Counted from the stretch's first letter, positions 11,381 to 25,018 are shown. The stretch is DNA of 64,000 nt from Aphrophora alni (GCA_963513935.1 OY740767.1:154634431-154698430); one strand, 5' to 3'. A program made the numbers and translations. Notes: generated by a model from the sequence alone, not told the origin.

Positions 11381-13425
11381 AAATAGCCAATGAATCTGTC
11401 AAAAGGTGACTTTGATAAATATTGACGCCATTATTATTCTAGTTATGTTTCAGGTTAACACTTTGGGCAATGTGATTGATGACGTATCACAGAGATATTG
11501 ACGTCAATGCAAAATATCACAATAATATCATTAACTTTTATATTGTCTGTGATACCACATTCTCTTAGCAATGTAAAGATAAACTATCATTTGTAGAAAA
11601 CACAAATTTTAAAGTGTTGATATTTATACATATTAATTTGAGTGAATATACTACTTTAAGTTGCCGTACAGTCGGGTCGCGTTAATCCGAACGACTTAGG
11701 TGACGTTTTCACATGTTTCGTTTTTACTAAATTTGATCTTGTCTTGTGTAAATCTGTAAGCCTATATACCTAACATGCTGCATGCACTACAGTATAATTA
11801 AAACTGTGATACAGTTACTTATTGTAGAATCCTATTGCTGTTATCTAGGTATACTTTTGTAAAATAATCCGAACATCTCAAACAACACACATATTCGGAT
11901 TAATACGACCTCACTGTAGTTGTAAACAACCAATCCTTGTCATGAGTTTTTATTTTCTAAGTTTGTGTTTGTGTATTTTAACACGAACCGAATTCGTAAA
12001 ACAAATGTTATAAATTGTTCATTAGGGAATTTTAACGACTATTTAATAAAATTACTATTTTTTTATAAATGTTCTAGAGTTGAGAGTACATGTTCGGTGA
12101 AATATTTAAGTGTTCATTTGGACTCTTCTTTGTCATGGAAATACATATTTCCATAATGAGAAGTAAATTAAATTCAGTTTACCCCTGCGGTGGTGTTTAG
12201 AAAAGTAGGTTGGAATATGAAATTTATTATAGGGGAGTAACTTATGGTGCACCCTGTATCCAAGTTCTAAGACTACAAGGCGACAATCAACACATGTCTC
12301 AGGGTTACAACAGTTATCCAATAAAGTATTAAAGTAACACATATAGGATGTCTACCTTCAATATTATCTTGTCATTCTTATACAGCTCGTGTCGACAGTA
12401 TTCCATTTAGACGATGTTGTACTCAATATGTATTTGCATTCCATCCGAGCTAAAACAAAAAATAAAAATAGAGTTTTAAATTGAAATACCACTATTCTTT
12501 TAAAGACCTTATCTTGGATTAAAATACTATAAAAGTAGTGATTTTATAGCCATTTAAATAAATAACATTCACCACGCCTAAGATGTGCCGCCCTCTAACT
12601 GCAAAACATATTAAATAACTTCTAAAGAATTCGTTTAATGAAAAAATTATAAAAAGAGATGAATTTAAAAAATATTCTGAACTTATAACGAATTAAACTT
12701 ATATTCTGAATTTAAAAAATATTGTTCTTTGTCATAACGAAATTTAGCTGTTTAGAGTGTAGCCTACACGTCAAATATTTTATACATATCTCGGAAAATT
12801 GTTTTTTAATAACTCATTTCTATACAGGAAAAGAAAAAAATAATAAGATTTCCTCAATATTGTACAATTTTGATTAAATTGTGCTCAAGTTTAGGAAGTC
12901 ATTCGAAAACCATTTAAGTTGTTATTGATTTTCACCATTATCATGTCGGGCAGATCCCTAATAAATAAAAACAACGCATATACACAAACTTAACACCCTT
13001 TCATATTTCCTAAAATGAAAGATTAATGAATACAATTGTGAAATTTGAAATTTACAAAGGTTTCAAAAACAACCCAGGCAGCATCATATTGTCATCCCAG
13101 TCCAAGGCCCTGTAAGACAACGTTTACATAAGGCCATGTCTACACAAATTCCTGTGTATTGACATATGCTTTGTGTAAACGACTACCTCCAACAAAGTGA
13201 TAACTTGAAAATGGGATTATGGTTCCGAAACGTGTCACAATATAAGACTAATACAAAGTCACACAACGTCTAAATCATTTTTTCAAATATATAAAAGTGA
13301 CTTGGATACCAAAAACCATGAAACTAAAAAAAATGTATTATTTCTCCAAAAATGCGGTTCCGTAATTTTAGGTCTACTGAAAAGGTCATAGCTTCAAAAT
13401 TCATCAAAATTTAAACTTATAGAGA
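11381..13425. other. AT-rich non-coding DNA
   Basis: No supported gene. A 17-bp direct repeat (GAATTTAAAAAATATTC and a one-base variant) lies at 12661 and 12708. Two TGACGT-type motifs occur at 11478-11507. Short open frames at 11965-12342 overlap on opposite strands and look like chance. Confidence 0.55.
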
Positions 13426-13429
13426 CGGT

Positions 13430-13645
13430 ATTGTTTTGTTTAGGTCCTTACAACAGACTACGCTTGAACATAAATTGATCAAAATCTTTAGAGCTGATTT
13501 TAAGGAAATAGTCATTTCGTCTTTTTTTTGTCAGATACCCCAAACATGGCTACAATATGCACACATACAGAAATTGATTAAAATCGTTCGACACGTTCCA
13601 CCTGTAAACACGGCAGACGACAGACGGACATCAATCAGAAAACCT
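13430..13645 (+). repeat. Degenerate dispersed repeat, GATCAAAATC family
   Basis: Contains AAATTGATCAAAATC, AGAGCTGATTTTAAGGAAATAGT and a tail CGACAGACGGACA. The same ordered signature recurs near 27490, 42110, 48230 and elsewhere. The short open frame here is part of the repeat, not a gene. Confidence 0.65.
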
Positions 13646-13649
13646 TAAA

Positions 13650-15735
13650 ATGGATATATCCGTAGACTTGTTAACCTCTCAAGCAACTTTATACTGTACT
13701 AAGTCCTCAATGATAGAAATAGTGACAACATAGCTCATGACCGCTCATTAGAAAGCCCTTTCTTAGATTTATAAATAATTTGGTTCGTAATTTCTTATAT
13801 ATTTTTAGAATCTGTAGGTAAAACCAAGGACCCTTATAATTACACACTGTCTGCAAGTCGCAACCAATTTACACAGACAAGACGATAAATCCTATATATT
13901 TCAAACTTTGCATTTTATATTACTGTATTTGTATTGTCCCACATAGAAAAAATATAGCAGTAACAAAAAATACCTGGATTAGTTTAATTTCTAACGAGTA
14001 GAAATTAAAAAAAAATATTATGTGTGTGTCAAATAAAACTAGAAGTTATTCTGATTAGGAATATGTATGTTTATTAGACGAACAAGCCAGATTTAAAGTG
14101 GCAGATATCACGCCCCCCTCCCTAATCTGAACATTGTGTGACCTAAAAATCTAAAACATTATTTGAAAATTAAATTGCACTGTGAAATCATATATTTTAG
14201 TTTTTGTATGACGAATACAACTTAATTTAACCACCCAATGAGCGTATAAGTTTTTTTTAAAACAGTTTTTATGAGACAAACAATTCAACAACCATTAAAA
14301 GATGGATCAATGGATTTCTCTACATAAGGACCCCAAGTATATTTAAACTGCGACTTTATACAAATAACTGACCTTCTAATAAATGTCAAACCTAACCTAA
14401 AAGAACTTGTTGCAGTATAACTCCTGCTTCAACATAAGCCCTATTCAATTGAAGGAGCTACTTATACTTTGGCTATGAATAAGTCAAGCCGGGATCCTAT
14501 ACTCATTACAAGGCGCTTTCCTATTGGTCCACTCTCCACCCCACACCAACATGTAATTACAGATTAGATACAAGTACCTAAATTTATGTACTTTTAAAAT
14601 AAATTGTTCACAAAATGTAATTGTCAATCAAAACGTGAAAACTAACAATGATATCTTATTTAAATAATTGCCTAAACTTACTAAATACACTCTCGGAGTA
14701 TGGAGTGTTTGTTTTAACAGTCCCAATCCATCCATGGTAGACTTTCATTTTTTTAATTTTAATAACTCACGAAGTTTGAAAAAAATTATGAAAATTATTA
14801 TAGGTTTGAAATTTTAAAAATTCAAATTTTTTTTGTCCCATGGCAAAACTTATGTCTCATTGTTTTTTTTTTTTTTTTAATATGGAGAACAGCTCGAATC
14901 TGATGAAACTCTTCCTCTGATCGAGTTTTGGACCTGTTTTAAACGTTGTTTTATATGAAATGTGTAGATTGATGACACAGACCAACAAATATTACAGTTC
15001 ATAAATAATTTACAACAAACAAATATGAACATTGACAGCCCTCATATAACACTCGACTTTCACTGAAGATGTGTGTGTGTGTGCCAAAAACTAACTAAGC
15101 AAGTTTAGGTGAGTAGGAAAGTTTACACAATTTATTTTCCAAGTTATAGTTTAGGCAAAGAGAGAATCGAAGGTTTCATTGAGGAAGAAACAAACACTGG
15201 TTTTCCTACAATAAAATTAAATACATTTTCACATCTCTGGTTATTCCCCCACTAACATATTTCAAACCAACAATAATCATTCTAACCCTTTACTCCCTTC
15301 ATTCCCAAATTTTAAAGGTTGGTTAAGAACTTGATTTATAGATTTCGGAAAGCAGAATTAGAATTTGACGTTCCATAGTATCACAAATTTGATGTTGAAC
15401 CTTATTGTCTGCGAGGCTCTTGACAAATTGTCTTTCTTCAGAAAGTTTAAAGAGAAGAGATTTGATTAATGCAAATTATTCACTCCACTCTGAGGCGTAA
15501 GGATTCATGTTTTGACTCGTTTTGCATGATTTTATTTTACTCGGAGATTATTGATCCATGCAGTCGTCTGTAATTTTACCATTTTCTTATGAAATGTAAA
15601 CACAAACTAACACTAAATTTGAAAGAAAAAACTGTAAGCCCAATCATCAAAATAATTGTATACAAATTATAAACTGAATTGATTCCATGTACTGCCATTA
15701 TTTGTGTGTTTAATATCTGATGATTTCTCGTCTTA
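13650..15735. other. AT-rich non-coding DNA
   Basis: No gene seen. It includes a poly-T tract at 14861-14878 and a short GT run near 15070. I find no delimited insertion around the poly-T. Confidence 0.55.
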
Positions 15736-15737
15736 AG

Positions 15738-15806
15738 TCAACGCTGGACTCTATTTCCATACTCCTTGATTGTGTCGTCAGCAAACACCACAATGCTGGT
15801 AGTGCT
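15738..15806 (-). pseudogene. Possible reverse transcriptase remnant (FADD motif)
   Basis: On the minus strand 22 codons before a stop read STTSIVVFADDTIKEYG and onward. VVFADDT matches the catalytic A/YxDD box of non-LTR reverse transcriptases. No other RT blocks are recognisable on either side. It may be a small relic, or chance in a 70-bp window. Confidence 0.25.
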
Positions 15807-15809
15807 TGG

Positions 15810-16515
15810 AAGCTCAAAAAATATTTGTAGGTTGCACAATATCACTGTTTGATATTCTTATACATCAATATATCAATTACAATAACTGTTATTATATATT
15901 TCATTCGTAGATATAGTTATAACTTTCACGAGCAACATGTATGTTGTTCAATATATATTTAAAAACTACATTCAACTTGGAATAAACTTAGAGAAGGTTT
16001 CATCGAGTAACAGTGGTAACCAGATTGGAATTGAACATGTCCCCAAGTGAATCCGTCGATCCTCCCGAGTTCTAAAAATAAACCCTGTTCTTATATTACA
16101 TAATTAATGCATGCTAGGATAGCAATCAATAATTAATCTTTTTACAGATAACTCAATCATCATGTAGTGCTATTAATTTGGAAATATAAATTGAAGTTGA
16201 GCTAATATTAATGGTAGAAATACAGACATAAATAAATTAATAAAGAATGTATTTATTAATATGATTAATCTATATAAAAACTAATATACGAGGTTTCGGG
16301 AGTATAAGTCAACATCCGTTATCACCAATATATAGCCTGGTAGCCTAGGACCGAAACTAAAACTAAATAAATACGTAATCAAAGAAATCACAAGAAACAG
16401 GTACAGTACTACGGTAAACAACTGACTGATAATGGTGTGTTGAAAAGAGAGTTATGACCTAACTGTGTTTGCCCCATCTTAGTACGTGACCTCTATAAAA
16501 CTAATTTATATTAAA
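15810..16515. other. AT-rich non-coding DNA
   Basis: No gene, RNA or delimited repeat recognised between the RT-like remnant and the next LINE insertion. Confidence 0.5.
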
Positions 16516-16531
16516 TTTATAATTCAGTTTT

Positions 16532-16921
16532 TTTTTTTTTTTTTTTAAGAGAAGGAAAAATCCTCAAGAACCTTTTCTTACCTGGGCCCTGTGACCAGGT
16601 TGTGCCGGACTCGTACCGACTAAAAAAACCTCCTCTGTTTTCCAGGGCTTTTTTGCCAAACACGGAACCCACCTTCCGGCTATACCCATCGTGTTGGCAA
16701 ACCCTCCTTCCTAGTTCTTCTTTTTAGTACTATTCCTTAATTAATCTCCATGTGCTTGCCTTCCTTTCATGATGGTAATTACGAAATCCTCAGCTATTTT
16801 CCATTTTTCAACGGATTCCACCATTTGACTTATGAAGTTGTTAACATCCACTTGGACTCCCATATCTCTGTACATCTTTTGTCGCTCATCTTTCCACGCC
16901 TTGCATATGAAGAGCGTATGT
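16532..16921 (-). mobile_element. 5'-truncated LINE with poly(A) tail and 12-bp TSD
   Basis: Flanked by TAATTCAGTTTT at 16520-16531 and 16922-16933. Read on the minus strand, the insert begins inside the C-terminus of an ORF2-type protein (16741-16920), continues through about 190 bp of 3' UTR and ends in a poly(A) tail, seen as poly-T on the plus strand near 16532-16546. Very short, poly(A)-tailed, 5'-truncated copies are usual products of LINE retrotransposition. Confidence 0.85.
16741..16920 (-). pseudogene. C-terminal fragment of a non-LTR retrotransposon ORF2 protein
   Basis: An uninterrupted 59-codon frame ends at TAA (16741-16743). It begins HTLFICKAWKDERQ, a histidine-x4-cysteine pair followed by a basic, tryptophan-containing stretch. 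This is the second half of the C-terminal C-x2/3-C-x7/8-H-x4-C knuckle found in ORF2 of R1, I, LOA and related clades. A short helical tail (EKWKIAEDFVITIM, residues 38-51) and the stop follow. Everything upstream (endonuclease, RT, first two cysteines) was lost by 5' truncation at 16921. The exact clade is not decidable from 59 residues. Confidence 0.75.
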
Positions 16922-16939
16922 TAATTCAGTTTTATTAAT

Positions 16940-19725
16940 GGTAGCCATAATGATCTTATTTCTACACTGGTTTATACACGAGGCTTCAATTACTTTTCGT
17001 TTATATAAGTTTTCCCGGTACCTCTTCCCAGTTAAATTTATGTTTTTGTACCAAATATGTTCAGTTATTTCTCTGTTAGACCAGACCTTACTGTAGATAC
17101 CGTTTTGGGTTTATATCTTGATAACGTGTTAGCTGAAACCTCGCTATTTGTTTTTATATATACAAATGATGATAAATATCCTATTACAGCGTTATATTAT
17201 CTCTTTTAATAAACGTAAGATAGATTTTCAGTTTGTTTGACCTACTTAAATACCCCGGGAAGGAGTATTCGAACACTATTTTGCTTTGTTTTGTTCTACG
17301 ACACACACTCAGTTCTATTTTATTTAGTCCACCTTATAATAAAATAAAACTCAAATTGCTACACTGGGTAGCTTCGTGTTGGTTTTACTTGTCCAGTATC
17401 TGTGGGAAATAGCGAAACTGTAATAACGAATTTAATGTTACAACAGTCGGTACATGATGGAATTCTTTTAGGCGTTACATTATGATGGCTTCTATCAACT
17501 TGTTTGATTAAACATTTCATGTCAAGGAATGTCTGGAGACTGTCGAGGAACGCTTTTAAACCCGAGGGAACCTATGTTGTATTGGGTTAGATCCCTATCT
17601 ATCATCTTTCCTTTCGGGCTTTTCCGACTTTGAACCTATAAGAGGGGTCTTTATTAAACAAATTAGGTGAAGATAGTAATAAACTATTTTAGTTCTATAC
17701 CCTATACTATCTACTGATAAATGTTGGATGTATTTACAAATACGTCAATGCTATGATTGTACTACATGTGTTTTATAATCGATATTAATTAATATCTCTG
17801 CACAAGCTGAACATATAATCTGTAATGGAACACAAAATATCAAACCATCATCAATACACACATATTTCAGTGTTTTCCTTACCTAGTATACATTCGAAAT
17901 TTGGAAGTAGCGGCTATAACAAAATGTTGATTGGTGGAAACATAGTATTTACCCAACTCTATAATCTAAAACAAGCAGATCTTCTAAAATAACGACCAAA
18001 AGTTGGTTGGTTTCTTTGGTATTTTATGAAGTTTTAAATTGTATTGATAGATCAAGGAGTCATATCCAGTAATGAGTTTATTAAATTCAGTTGTTATGCA
18101 TATTTTCTGAACTTCGTAAATTGTCTATGTGTGCTTGATTCACTATTACTAATAGAGCGTGTGAGATGGTCTCCATGTCTCTATGAAAGTATATTTTATT
18201 TTTTCCAATTGGAAAGGAGTGTGAAAAAAGAGATAAGCAGATGCCTGCTCCTGTACTTCCCCTCTCTTCCCGAGATCTTTCTATATAATTTTTTAACCAA
18301 AGTTATAATAGGTATTGTTCTTCTATAGTTGAAAGAGAGCCAGTTTAATAATTAAAACAAACACTTTTTAGTATAAACCACAACTTTATTTAAAATTTAC
18401 CGACCATGGTTTTGCTAGTTACAGAATTATCAAGGTAGTTTACATGAATGAAGAAGAAAGGTACAGTTCACAATTTCCAAACAGTAGTTGGGCAAAACTC
18501 CTTTGTTAACCTAAATAAAGGAGGGGGGAGGAATGGGAAGGTCTATGGCCTAGTTAATGGTTTGAGGAGTGGGGAGTTGTTAAATTCTAGTTGTTCATTT
18601 AAAACTTTTCTGTTAGCTTCTAGATTTTCTAAATGATTTAAAAAAATAATAATAATTGTGGAATGAGGTCTGTCAGTCTACTACTTCTTGACATCGGTTA
18701 GGTACTAACCAGTCTCGTAGGTAGATTATATATTTAAAATCTTTCACTTGCTACGCTCGTCTTGGTACCTCGGGCCTGTTGGATCTCGTAACTATAAAAA
18801 TATAACATTTTCTTGGAAGATTTAGGGTTTGAAATTAGATTTTTGGAAATAAGGTCATCGTAAAGATGTGTAGAAGTGAAACCTTTATATGTTTTACGCT
18901 TGAGTCACGAAATGGCCGCCATTTCATCCTTCCTATTCATACATTTGTTGTACTAAGGACTGGCGTTATCTCGAAAACCAAAGCCCATGAAACGTCAATA
19001 TCAGTCTAAAAATGGAGATTGAATTTTTTGCGTTCCTAATTCAGCCTATGCTGTCTAAGTAAACAAATCCATTAACTGATATCAGCGTGAGTCAGAGATT
19101 ATGAAATATTTAGCCAAAAACAATTTAATATAACATTATTGTTTTGAATAAATCATGATATCAAAGTGACCTTATCAAGTAAGTCTATTTAATTGTTTTG
19201 GTATTTGTACAGATTAATGAACGATCCGATGATTTCGTCCTTGAACTCAGCTTGTATCGGTACCTAAGCTTGATACTGAAATAGGCGGAAATTTATTCAT
19301 AAACATCCAACCTACCATTTATAAAAACAATTTTATGCTACTTACCCATCCCCCATGATACAATATAATACAAAAGTTGGTTTCTTGGGCCTTACAGGAA
19401 ACGTTATATTGTGTCACTTAATTTCTGTATATATAGACAAAGTCTCCACTCGCTTCGCTCGTGTCCATGTTCCGGCCCTAGCAGGGGTACCAACCTACAC
19501 ATATGTGAAGGTGTCTCCGCTCTGTCAGATCGTGAAAGTATACGAATATCATATTTACTTGAGAGCCAAGGATTGTAAATTGCAATTTGAAAATAAGTTC
19601 ACTATTTGTCACCACAGAGAGGTGAGGTTGGTGTTACCAATATCTACAAATTTTTATCTAATTTAGTATGCTGTACGTTGGATTAATACTAGAAATGAAC
19701 AAAAATATGTTAAAATGGCCCCCAA
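16940..19725. other. AT-rich non-coding DNA with weak repeat similarity
   Basis: No supported gene. 17570-17665 resembles the dispersed family ending GAGTATTCGAGGGCTAGG. Copies of a near-palindromic motif CACT(C/T)GCT(T/A)CGCTCGT lie at 18748 and 19447. The open frame across 19355-19666 includes the second of these and shows no domain I recognise. Confidence 0.5.
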
Positions 19726-19727
19726 AT

Positions 19728-19945
19728 TCTGAATACCAATAGGGTTTTATCCCCTAAACAAAATTTCCTGTGTTTAATTTTGAGGCCGCTACGTACAGAC
19801 AAATCACTTTTACGGGTTCCTGAGGCCGTGAAGAGGAGGTGGACATTATTTGCAATTACCAAACTTTGTAAGTAAAAACACAGGAACTTGTTTTGCTCCG
19901 ACAATTATTGTTTATATTTACAGAAAGGTTTCAGATAAATAATCT
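19728..19945. repeat. Dispersed repeat, copy 1 (about 210 bp), with inner inverted repeat
   Basis: Nearly identical to 38704-38925. Mismatches are scattered, and one copy has a roughly 7-bp difference near its right end. Each copy carries an imperfect inverted pair: CAAAATTTCCTGTGTTT at 19759-19775 and AAACACAGGAACTTGTTTTG ending at 19895. GAGGCCG occurs twice between them. This looks like a small non-autonomous mobile element. The short minus-strand open frame covering it also reads through the second copy and is not a gene. Confidence 0.75.
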
Positions 19946-22280
19946 CCCTTGTTGGTGAATTAATTAATACGAATACAAGAGAGTTTAACTACAAATGTAT
20001 TTCTATACATATCCTGTAGTGGGAAGTTTATTTAACTACATTATCTCCAGCACATGTTTAACACATATTTTATTATTCACTTTATGTGTACAAGAAGAGA
20101 CTGACATGAAGGACACGATGGAACTGCTTGTTTGGCTACTTTAACCTTGAAAATCAACGTAAAGGAATGTGGGCAGTGCCATTACATGAAATCTGATTAG
20201 ATTTTTATAAATTTTAATAAAACTAGGTTTCCTCATGGGCACACTATAGTCCCTTACACCAAGGGACTTTATGTTTCTATCTTAACTACTGAAAACATGC
20301 TCTCCCATTCCCTTTGACCAGTAACCACTCTAGTTAACAAGCCTATAAGCTTCCCGAGCAAGACTTGGCCCGAGATAATAATTTAGAAATGTGTTTAAGC
20401 TAAGTAAATTAAGAGACGAGTCAAGCTGTTGGGTGTATTACAATCACGGCTGGTCTCAACTAAAGCCTGGTTTCATGGTAGCATCTGGATTGCTTTCGAG
20501 GAGGTGTAGTTTGAATGCATGTGAGTGTGATTGTGTGGTTTTTAACTTACTATTGATTACACGTTTTAATTGATTTTATGTAATTGTATTTATAAATAAG
20601 TAGACAATTTTTTAAATTTTATATTTCGTAATTATTATATGTGCTATTTTTAAGTATGTTTTCAATGTATTTTTGTAAATGTTTGAGGTTAAGTGGGAAA
20701 GAGTAGTCCTAAATTCCTCTCAGAAAGTAAGATTTATTCTCTTCTATACCAAACAGACAGACCATTGATCCATCACAAAACCAAGTCATGCCGTAACATG
20801 GAGCTGTCACAAACATATCGACCCCATACACAATGCCTATCATTAGCTGAGTATTACACACTTCAGAACTGCACCAAATCTCTGCAACATTTATACATCA
20901 TCGGTGTTTCATTTCCGGTGTTATTTGTAGACAAATATTGAAATCTGGGATACATGTACTGGAAAACTAGAACAAGTTTTACATATAATAAAACTGCACA
21001 CACATATTGAACTCCCCCCCCCCACATACAATTACGTCAAGTGATAATACACCGTGGAAACCGTCTTGTCTTTCAACTTCCTTCGCGTTTCTCATAAACA
21101 CATCCTCAATGTAAATTTGATTAATGAGGATCAACAAGATTTATTTTTGTCAATTTGCATTTTGGATTTCGAGATATTCGACGTTAAACATTTGAAATTG
21201 CCGCCATTTTGAGTAAAGAGGATTACTTGAGTAGGTGTACAAAATTTCAACTCCATATTATTTACCGTTAAAAAGACAAAATGGTGGCTAAATATAAAAC
21301 TAAGCTTGTTACCAAAACAACTGGGTCCATGACTTGATCGAGTATTATCCAATTGATATTTCTCGACTAAAACACGTCATAAAACCTATTAGTCGCCACT
21401 TTATAAAAAATTCCGGTTCATGAGTTTACGGGGGGGGGGGGGCAATAAATAAGCTCTACCGATTGCTTTCGAATGTTAGTGAAATGTGAAGATTAATATG
21501 AACCAATTCGTGTGAAAAATCGATTTAAAAATATATATTATGTGACAAGGGATTCAGTTTTAGGCCCTAGCGTTTGTGCGGTGAGTAAATAGCTGCACAT
21601 AAGACAGATAACATACCTAAATGTCTTTTTTGTCGATATTGGCTTCATAATATATCAACAATTATCGAGGAATAGGGTAAATAAACTACGAAGACGTTGC
21701 TAAGCGACGGTTGCTTTGAGCTTCTGATGGATGACGTCATTCATTAAACCTTCCTTGAGAACATGGTGTAATAATTAATCGCGTTATTAAACACATTCTG
21801 AAAAGTTGTTTATTAAAATGGTGCAATAACAAATGATTTTTTGATTCGTGTTGTTTGAGTCTATATACTTGAGCAAATTTTATCAAAATCTGACAAATAA
21901 AGACTACAGACAGATATCATTTTTAAAAAATAATAACTAAATTGGATTTAGGGAACCTCAAAACGCAACTAAGTTCCTATATATACCACTTGGATGCGAG
22001 AAATAAAATAAACACTAATGTATAATATAACCTATACTGTACACTGTAAATAAAACAAATGGGCAAAGTGGTGAGACGTAGAACCTAACAAGGCAAACCT
22101 GAAGCATCATTTGAGTGACATGGTCTAATGAGGAAGCTTCAAGTGTATGACTTGGTGAAGTGTTAGGATTATGCAGATTGAAGTGGAGATCTAAAACGTG
22201 TGAAATACAAATTGTATGAGCAGTGATAAGATATTAGCCAATTTCTATTGCGATCCCACTTATTTCACTTATGTCCTTGC
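19946..22280. other. AT-rich non-coding DNA
   Basis: No supported gene. 20690-20940 holds an 82-codon frame of higher GC than its surroundings but without recognisable domains or clear splice borders. 21430-21442 is a run of 13 G. A TGACGTCA site lies at 21732. Confidence 0.5.
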
Positions 22281-22282
22281 AG

Positions 22283-22415
22283 GATCTACACACTTTTCAT
22301 GTATTCTTGGGTTTAATCCCTCGCTTTCATCTTTCTTGATCAAATCCTGTCCTTTCCAAACCCTCAAGCTATTTGGATTTTTTCGAAGGCTAGGGATCTA
22401 TTTTTTATGTTGAAA
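22283..22415 (+). repeat. Dispersed repeat, GAGGGCTAGGGG family, diverged copy
   Basis: Shows the ordered blocks of the family: an AATCCCTCG-like start, CTTTC-TTCT, GATCAAATCCTGTCCTTTCC and a TTCGAAGGCTAGGGATCTATTTTTT end. It is clearly diverged from the copies at 23360 and 29808. Confidence 0.5.
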
Positions 22416-23359
22416 GGTTTTTCGCGTTTAAACAACAAGGGGAAAATTAATAATAATAAGATTTTGCGGCACTCCCATCTGAGAGACTGTACCAGAGTAA
22501 ACCCCGAGTTTCATAAACGTGAATTTTGGAATGATTTCTGTTTGTCGTTGGAGTTTGACCGCCGTCATTAAAGCTGAGAACGAGTTTATGGCATATGTTT
22601 TATTTGTTCATTTTAATTGATTTATTAACACCAATTAATTTTGGATTGTTTTTATCTAGTTTTTGAGATAGGTGAGTGGGAAAGTTTTTGTACCCTTTAT
22701 TTTTTTCACTATATATGGTATTAAACGCTTTAATAGTCACAATTGTTATATAATTTTGTACTTCATTTGTAACAATTGGGTTAATTTTTGGCTGAACAAG
22801 ATATTGACCAAATATATTGTTCGGTAAATTTCAAATTACAAATCTTGTTTTTTGAAGACAATACATCAACAACGTCCCACAATACTTTGTGTAACTTCAA
22901 ACGTTTACATCCAGTAAAATTTTACGATAAAATTACGAGTGTAGCCCTACATTATTTAAACATACCATGAAATTAGAAAGATAAACCGTGGAAGAAGATT
23001 GCATAAACTTTCTCACACACCCATTTACAATCAAAACAAAACCATTCCTCACAAAAAAGTCAGTTCGGTAGATAACCTGAACCTGATCACTGTAAATCAA
23101 GGTTAATAACAGTGGGCATATTATTATTATTATTTACACATCGAGTAGTGATATAGCCTACACAGTTAAGAGGTTCAGATAACAACTGTTTTAGACAAAT
23201 CTACCCTACTGGGTTACCAATACGATTTAATATTCCCCACTTTTAGAGGATATGTTTGTATTACATTTTATGAAGCTGGGTAGGTACCATGATACACCCA
23301 TCAACTTGTTTTATAAGGCGATGATTAATGAGAGGTTTTAGAAGAAAACATCCATACTT

Positions 23360-23480
23360 AGGTCCAGCAATCCCGAGGGTATCAACCCTCTCTTTCAGCT
23401 TTCCTATCAGGTTTCTCTCAACCAAATCTTGTTCTTTTTCGACTTTGATGTTAATAGAGTATTCGAGGGCTAGGGGTGTT
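23360..23480 (+). repeat. Dispersed repeat, GAGGGCTAGGGG family
   Basis: Begins with AGCAATCCCGAGGG and ends with AGAGTATTCGAGGGCTAGGGG. The reverse complements of 25118-25230 and 29808-29925 align over the whole length. Two overlapping short open frames across it are repeat sequence. Confidence 0.7.
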
Positions 23481-23489
23481 TATTTTTTG

Positions 23490-24975
23490 AATTTTTGTTC
23501 CTTTTTTTTTATCAGGTCGAAAAAATTATGGAGAAACATGAAAGTGGAACCGCTAATGAAATGATAAAATACTCACTCTTTGTTACTGGAGCTAAACATA
23601 AATCAATGAGGGTAAAATGGCTCCAATTTGGCCCCATTCCAATATGCCAAGTCAGGTCTCATGACGTCACTATCATGACTACTGTACTCGGTCACGCATT
23701 CATATGACGTAGTTTATATGTTTAAGTTCAACATTGTGTGACGTCAAAAACAGAAATAGAAAGAATTTCCATACACTTCTGAATGGTACAGATAGTTCCG
23801 AAAATGTTATTTTTGTTTTTCGAGTCACTGGTGTTGATTTTGTCATCGCCTCTCTTTGAATACACTAGGAGTGTTGGTCAAGGAAAGACGAAAGAGAGGA
23901 GTCTAACTCAAGACCCCTCCTCGGGATTTTATCTTAGGTCAATAAGAAAGAGTGAGAAACTCTAAAGTGTTTGAAACTTTGTAAAGATTTTAGACAGTAT
24001 GGTTTTATTTAACCAAAATGTTTAAACTATTCTTCTGTAATACAATTTTGTTCTGTAAAATCAATATTTAAGATGTTATTTAAAAAAAATAATAATAATA
24101 AAAAAAAAAAGACTTTCGTCATTATATTGTGTATATATAAAATGATATATACAACTCTTAAATATGGCATACAGGGCACTTAAAACTGCATCAAATATGA
24201 ATATGATAGTCAGTACACTGATTTTTTTCCTTCTGTGGGATAAAGGATAAAACTGTAAACATAATTTCTTGATAATTGTTTATAACAATATAATTTCACC
24301 TTCTTATGGGAAATTTTGTTTAAAAATAATAAATTAAAAATAAAACACAACTCACCTTTTTTCAAACTGTTAAGAGAACCTTAATATATTGGTTTTGATT
24401 AATCTTGTAGACAATTATTACTAAGAAATATTTTTAGTGTTTTGTTGGTAAATTCTTTAAACTATAGAAAACGTAAAAAAAAGCATTTTGTTTTCCGTTA
24501 AAAGAGGAACATTTTTTGTCTCTTGTATTATAATGTTAATGGTTTACATTAAACATTTTAATCATACGACATTTTGATACTGTACAAAGGTAAAGGTAAA
24601 CAATGCCAAAACCAAATCTTCACTCAATATCTTACTTCCAAAGAAATAATGTTTTTTTGTAAAAAACACAAAATAGCTGACAGACTGAAAATGAAGCACT
24701 TTCAACTTTATTTTCTTATTTTTATTACCTTGCAATTTTGAATTACCCTGTATAAATTTTTAACGAGTACCAAAGATTGTTTCGGTAGATTATCTTCGAG
24801 GGAAACGAGTGAGACACGTGCACTATTATGAAATCTAGGTTAGGTAGTTGATAATTATTATTAAATTATAGCATACAGCATCAGACTACGTTTATTAACT
24901 AATTATATTTGCATAAGAGGAGTTTACAGTTTGGTGATTGGATGTAATCAAACAGCGAGGCTATTATACTGAATC
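23490..24975. other. AT-rich non-coding DNA
   Basis: No gene recognised. TGACGTCA-type motifs occur at 23655 and 23735. Long A/T runs lie at 24080-24112. Confidence 0.5.
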
Positions 24976-24977
24976 AT

Positions 24978-24981
<4 letters not shown>

Positions 24982-25014
<33 letters not shown>
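24982..25014. repeat. (CT)n microsatellite
   Basis: About 16 CT units without interruption. Confidence 0.95.

Positions 25015-25018
<4 letters not shown>

Noticed and set aside
14861..14878. Poly-T as the tail of a minus-strand retroinsertion
   Set aside because: No target-site duplication and no element-like sequence found beside it.
16750..16938. Plus-strand 62-codon open frame
   Set aside because: It is the antisense shadow of the LINE ORF2 C-terminus on the minus strand.
20693..20941. 82-codon frame of slightly higher GC
   Set aside because: No family motif and no convincing splice borders; probably dispersed-repeat or chance sequence.
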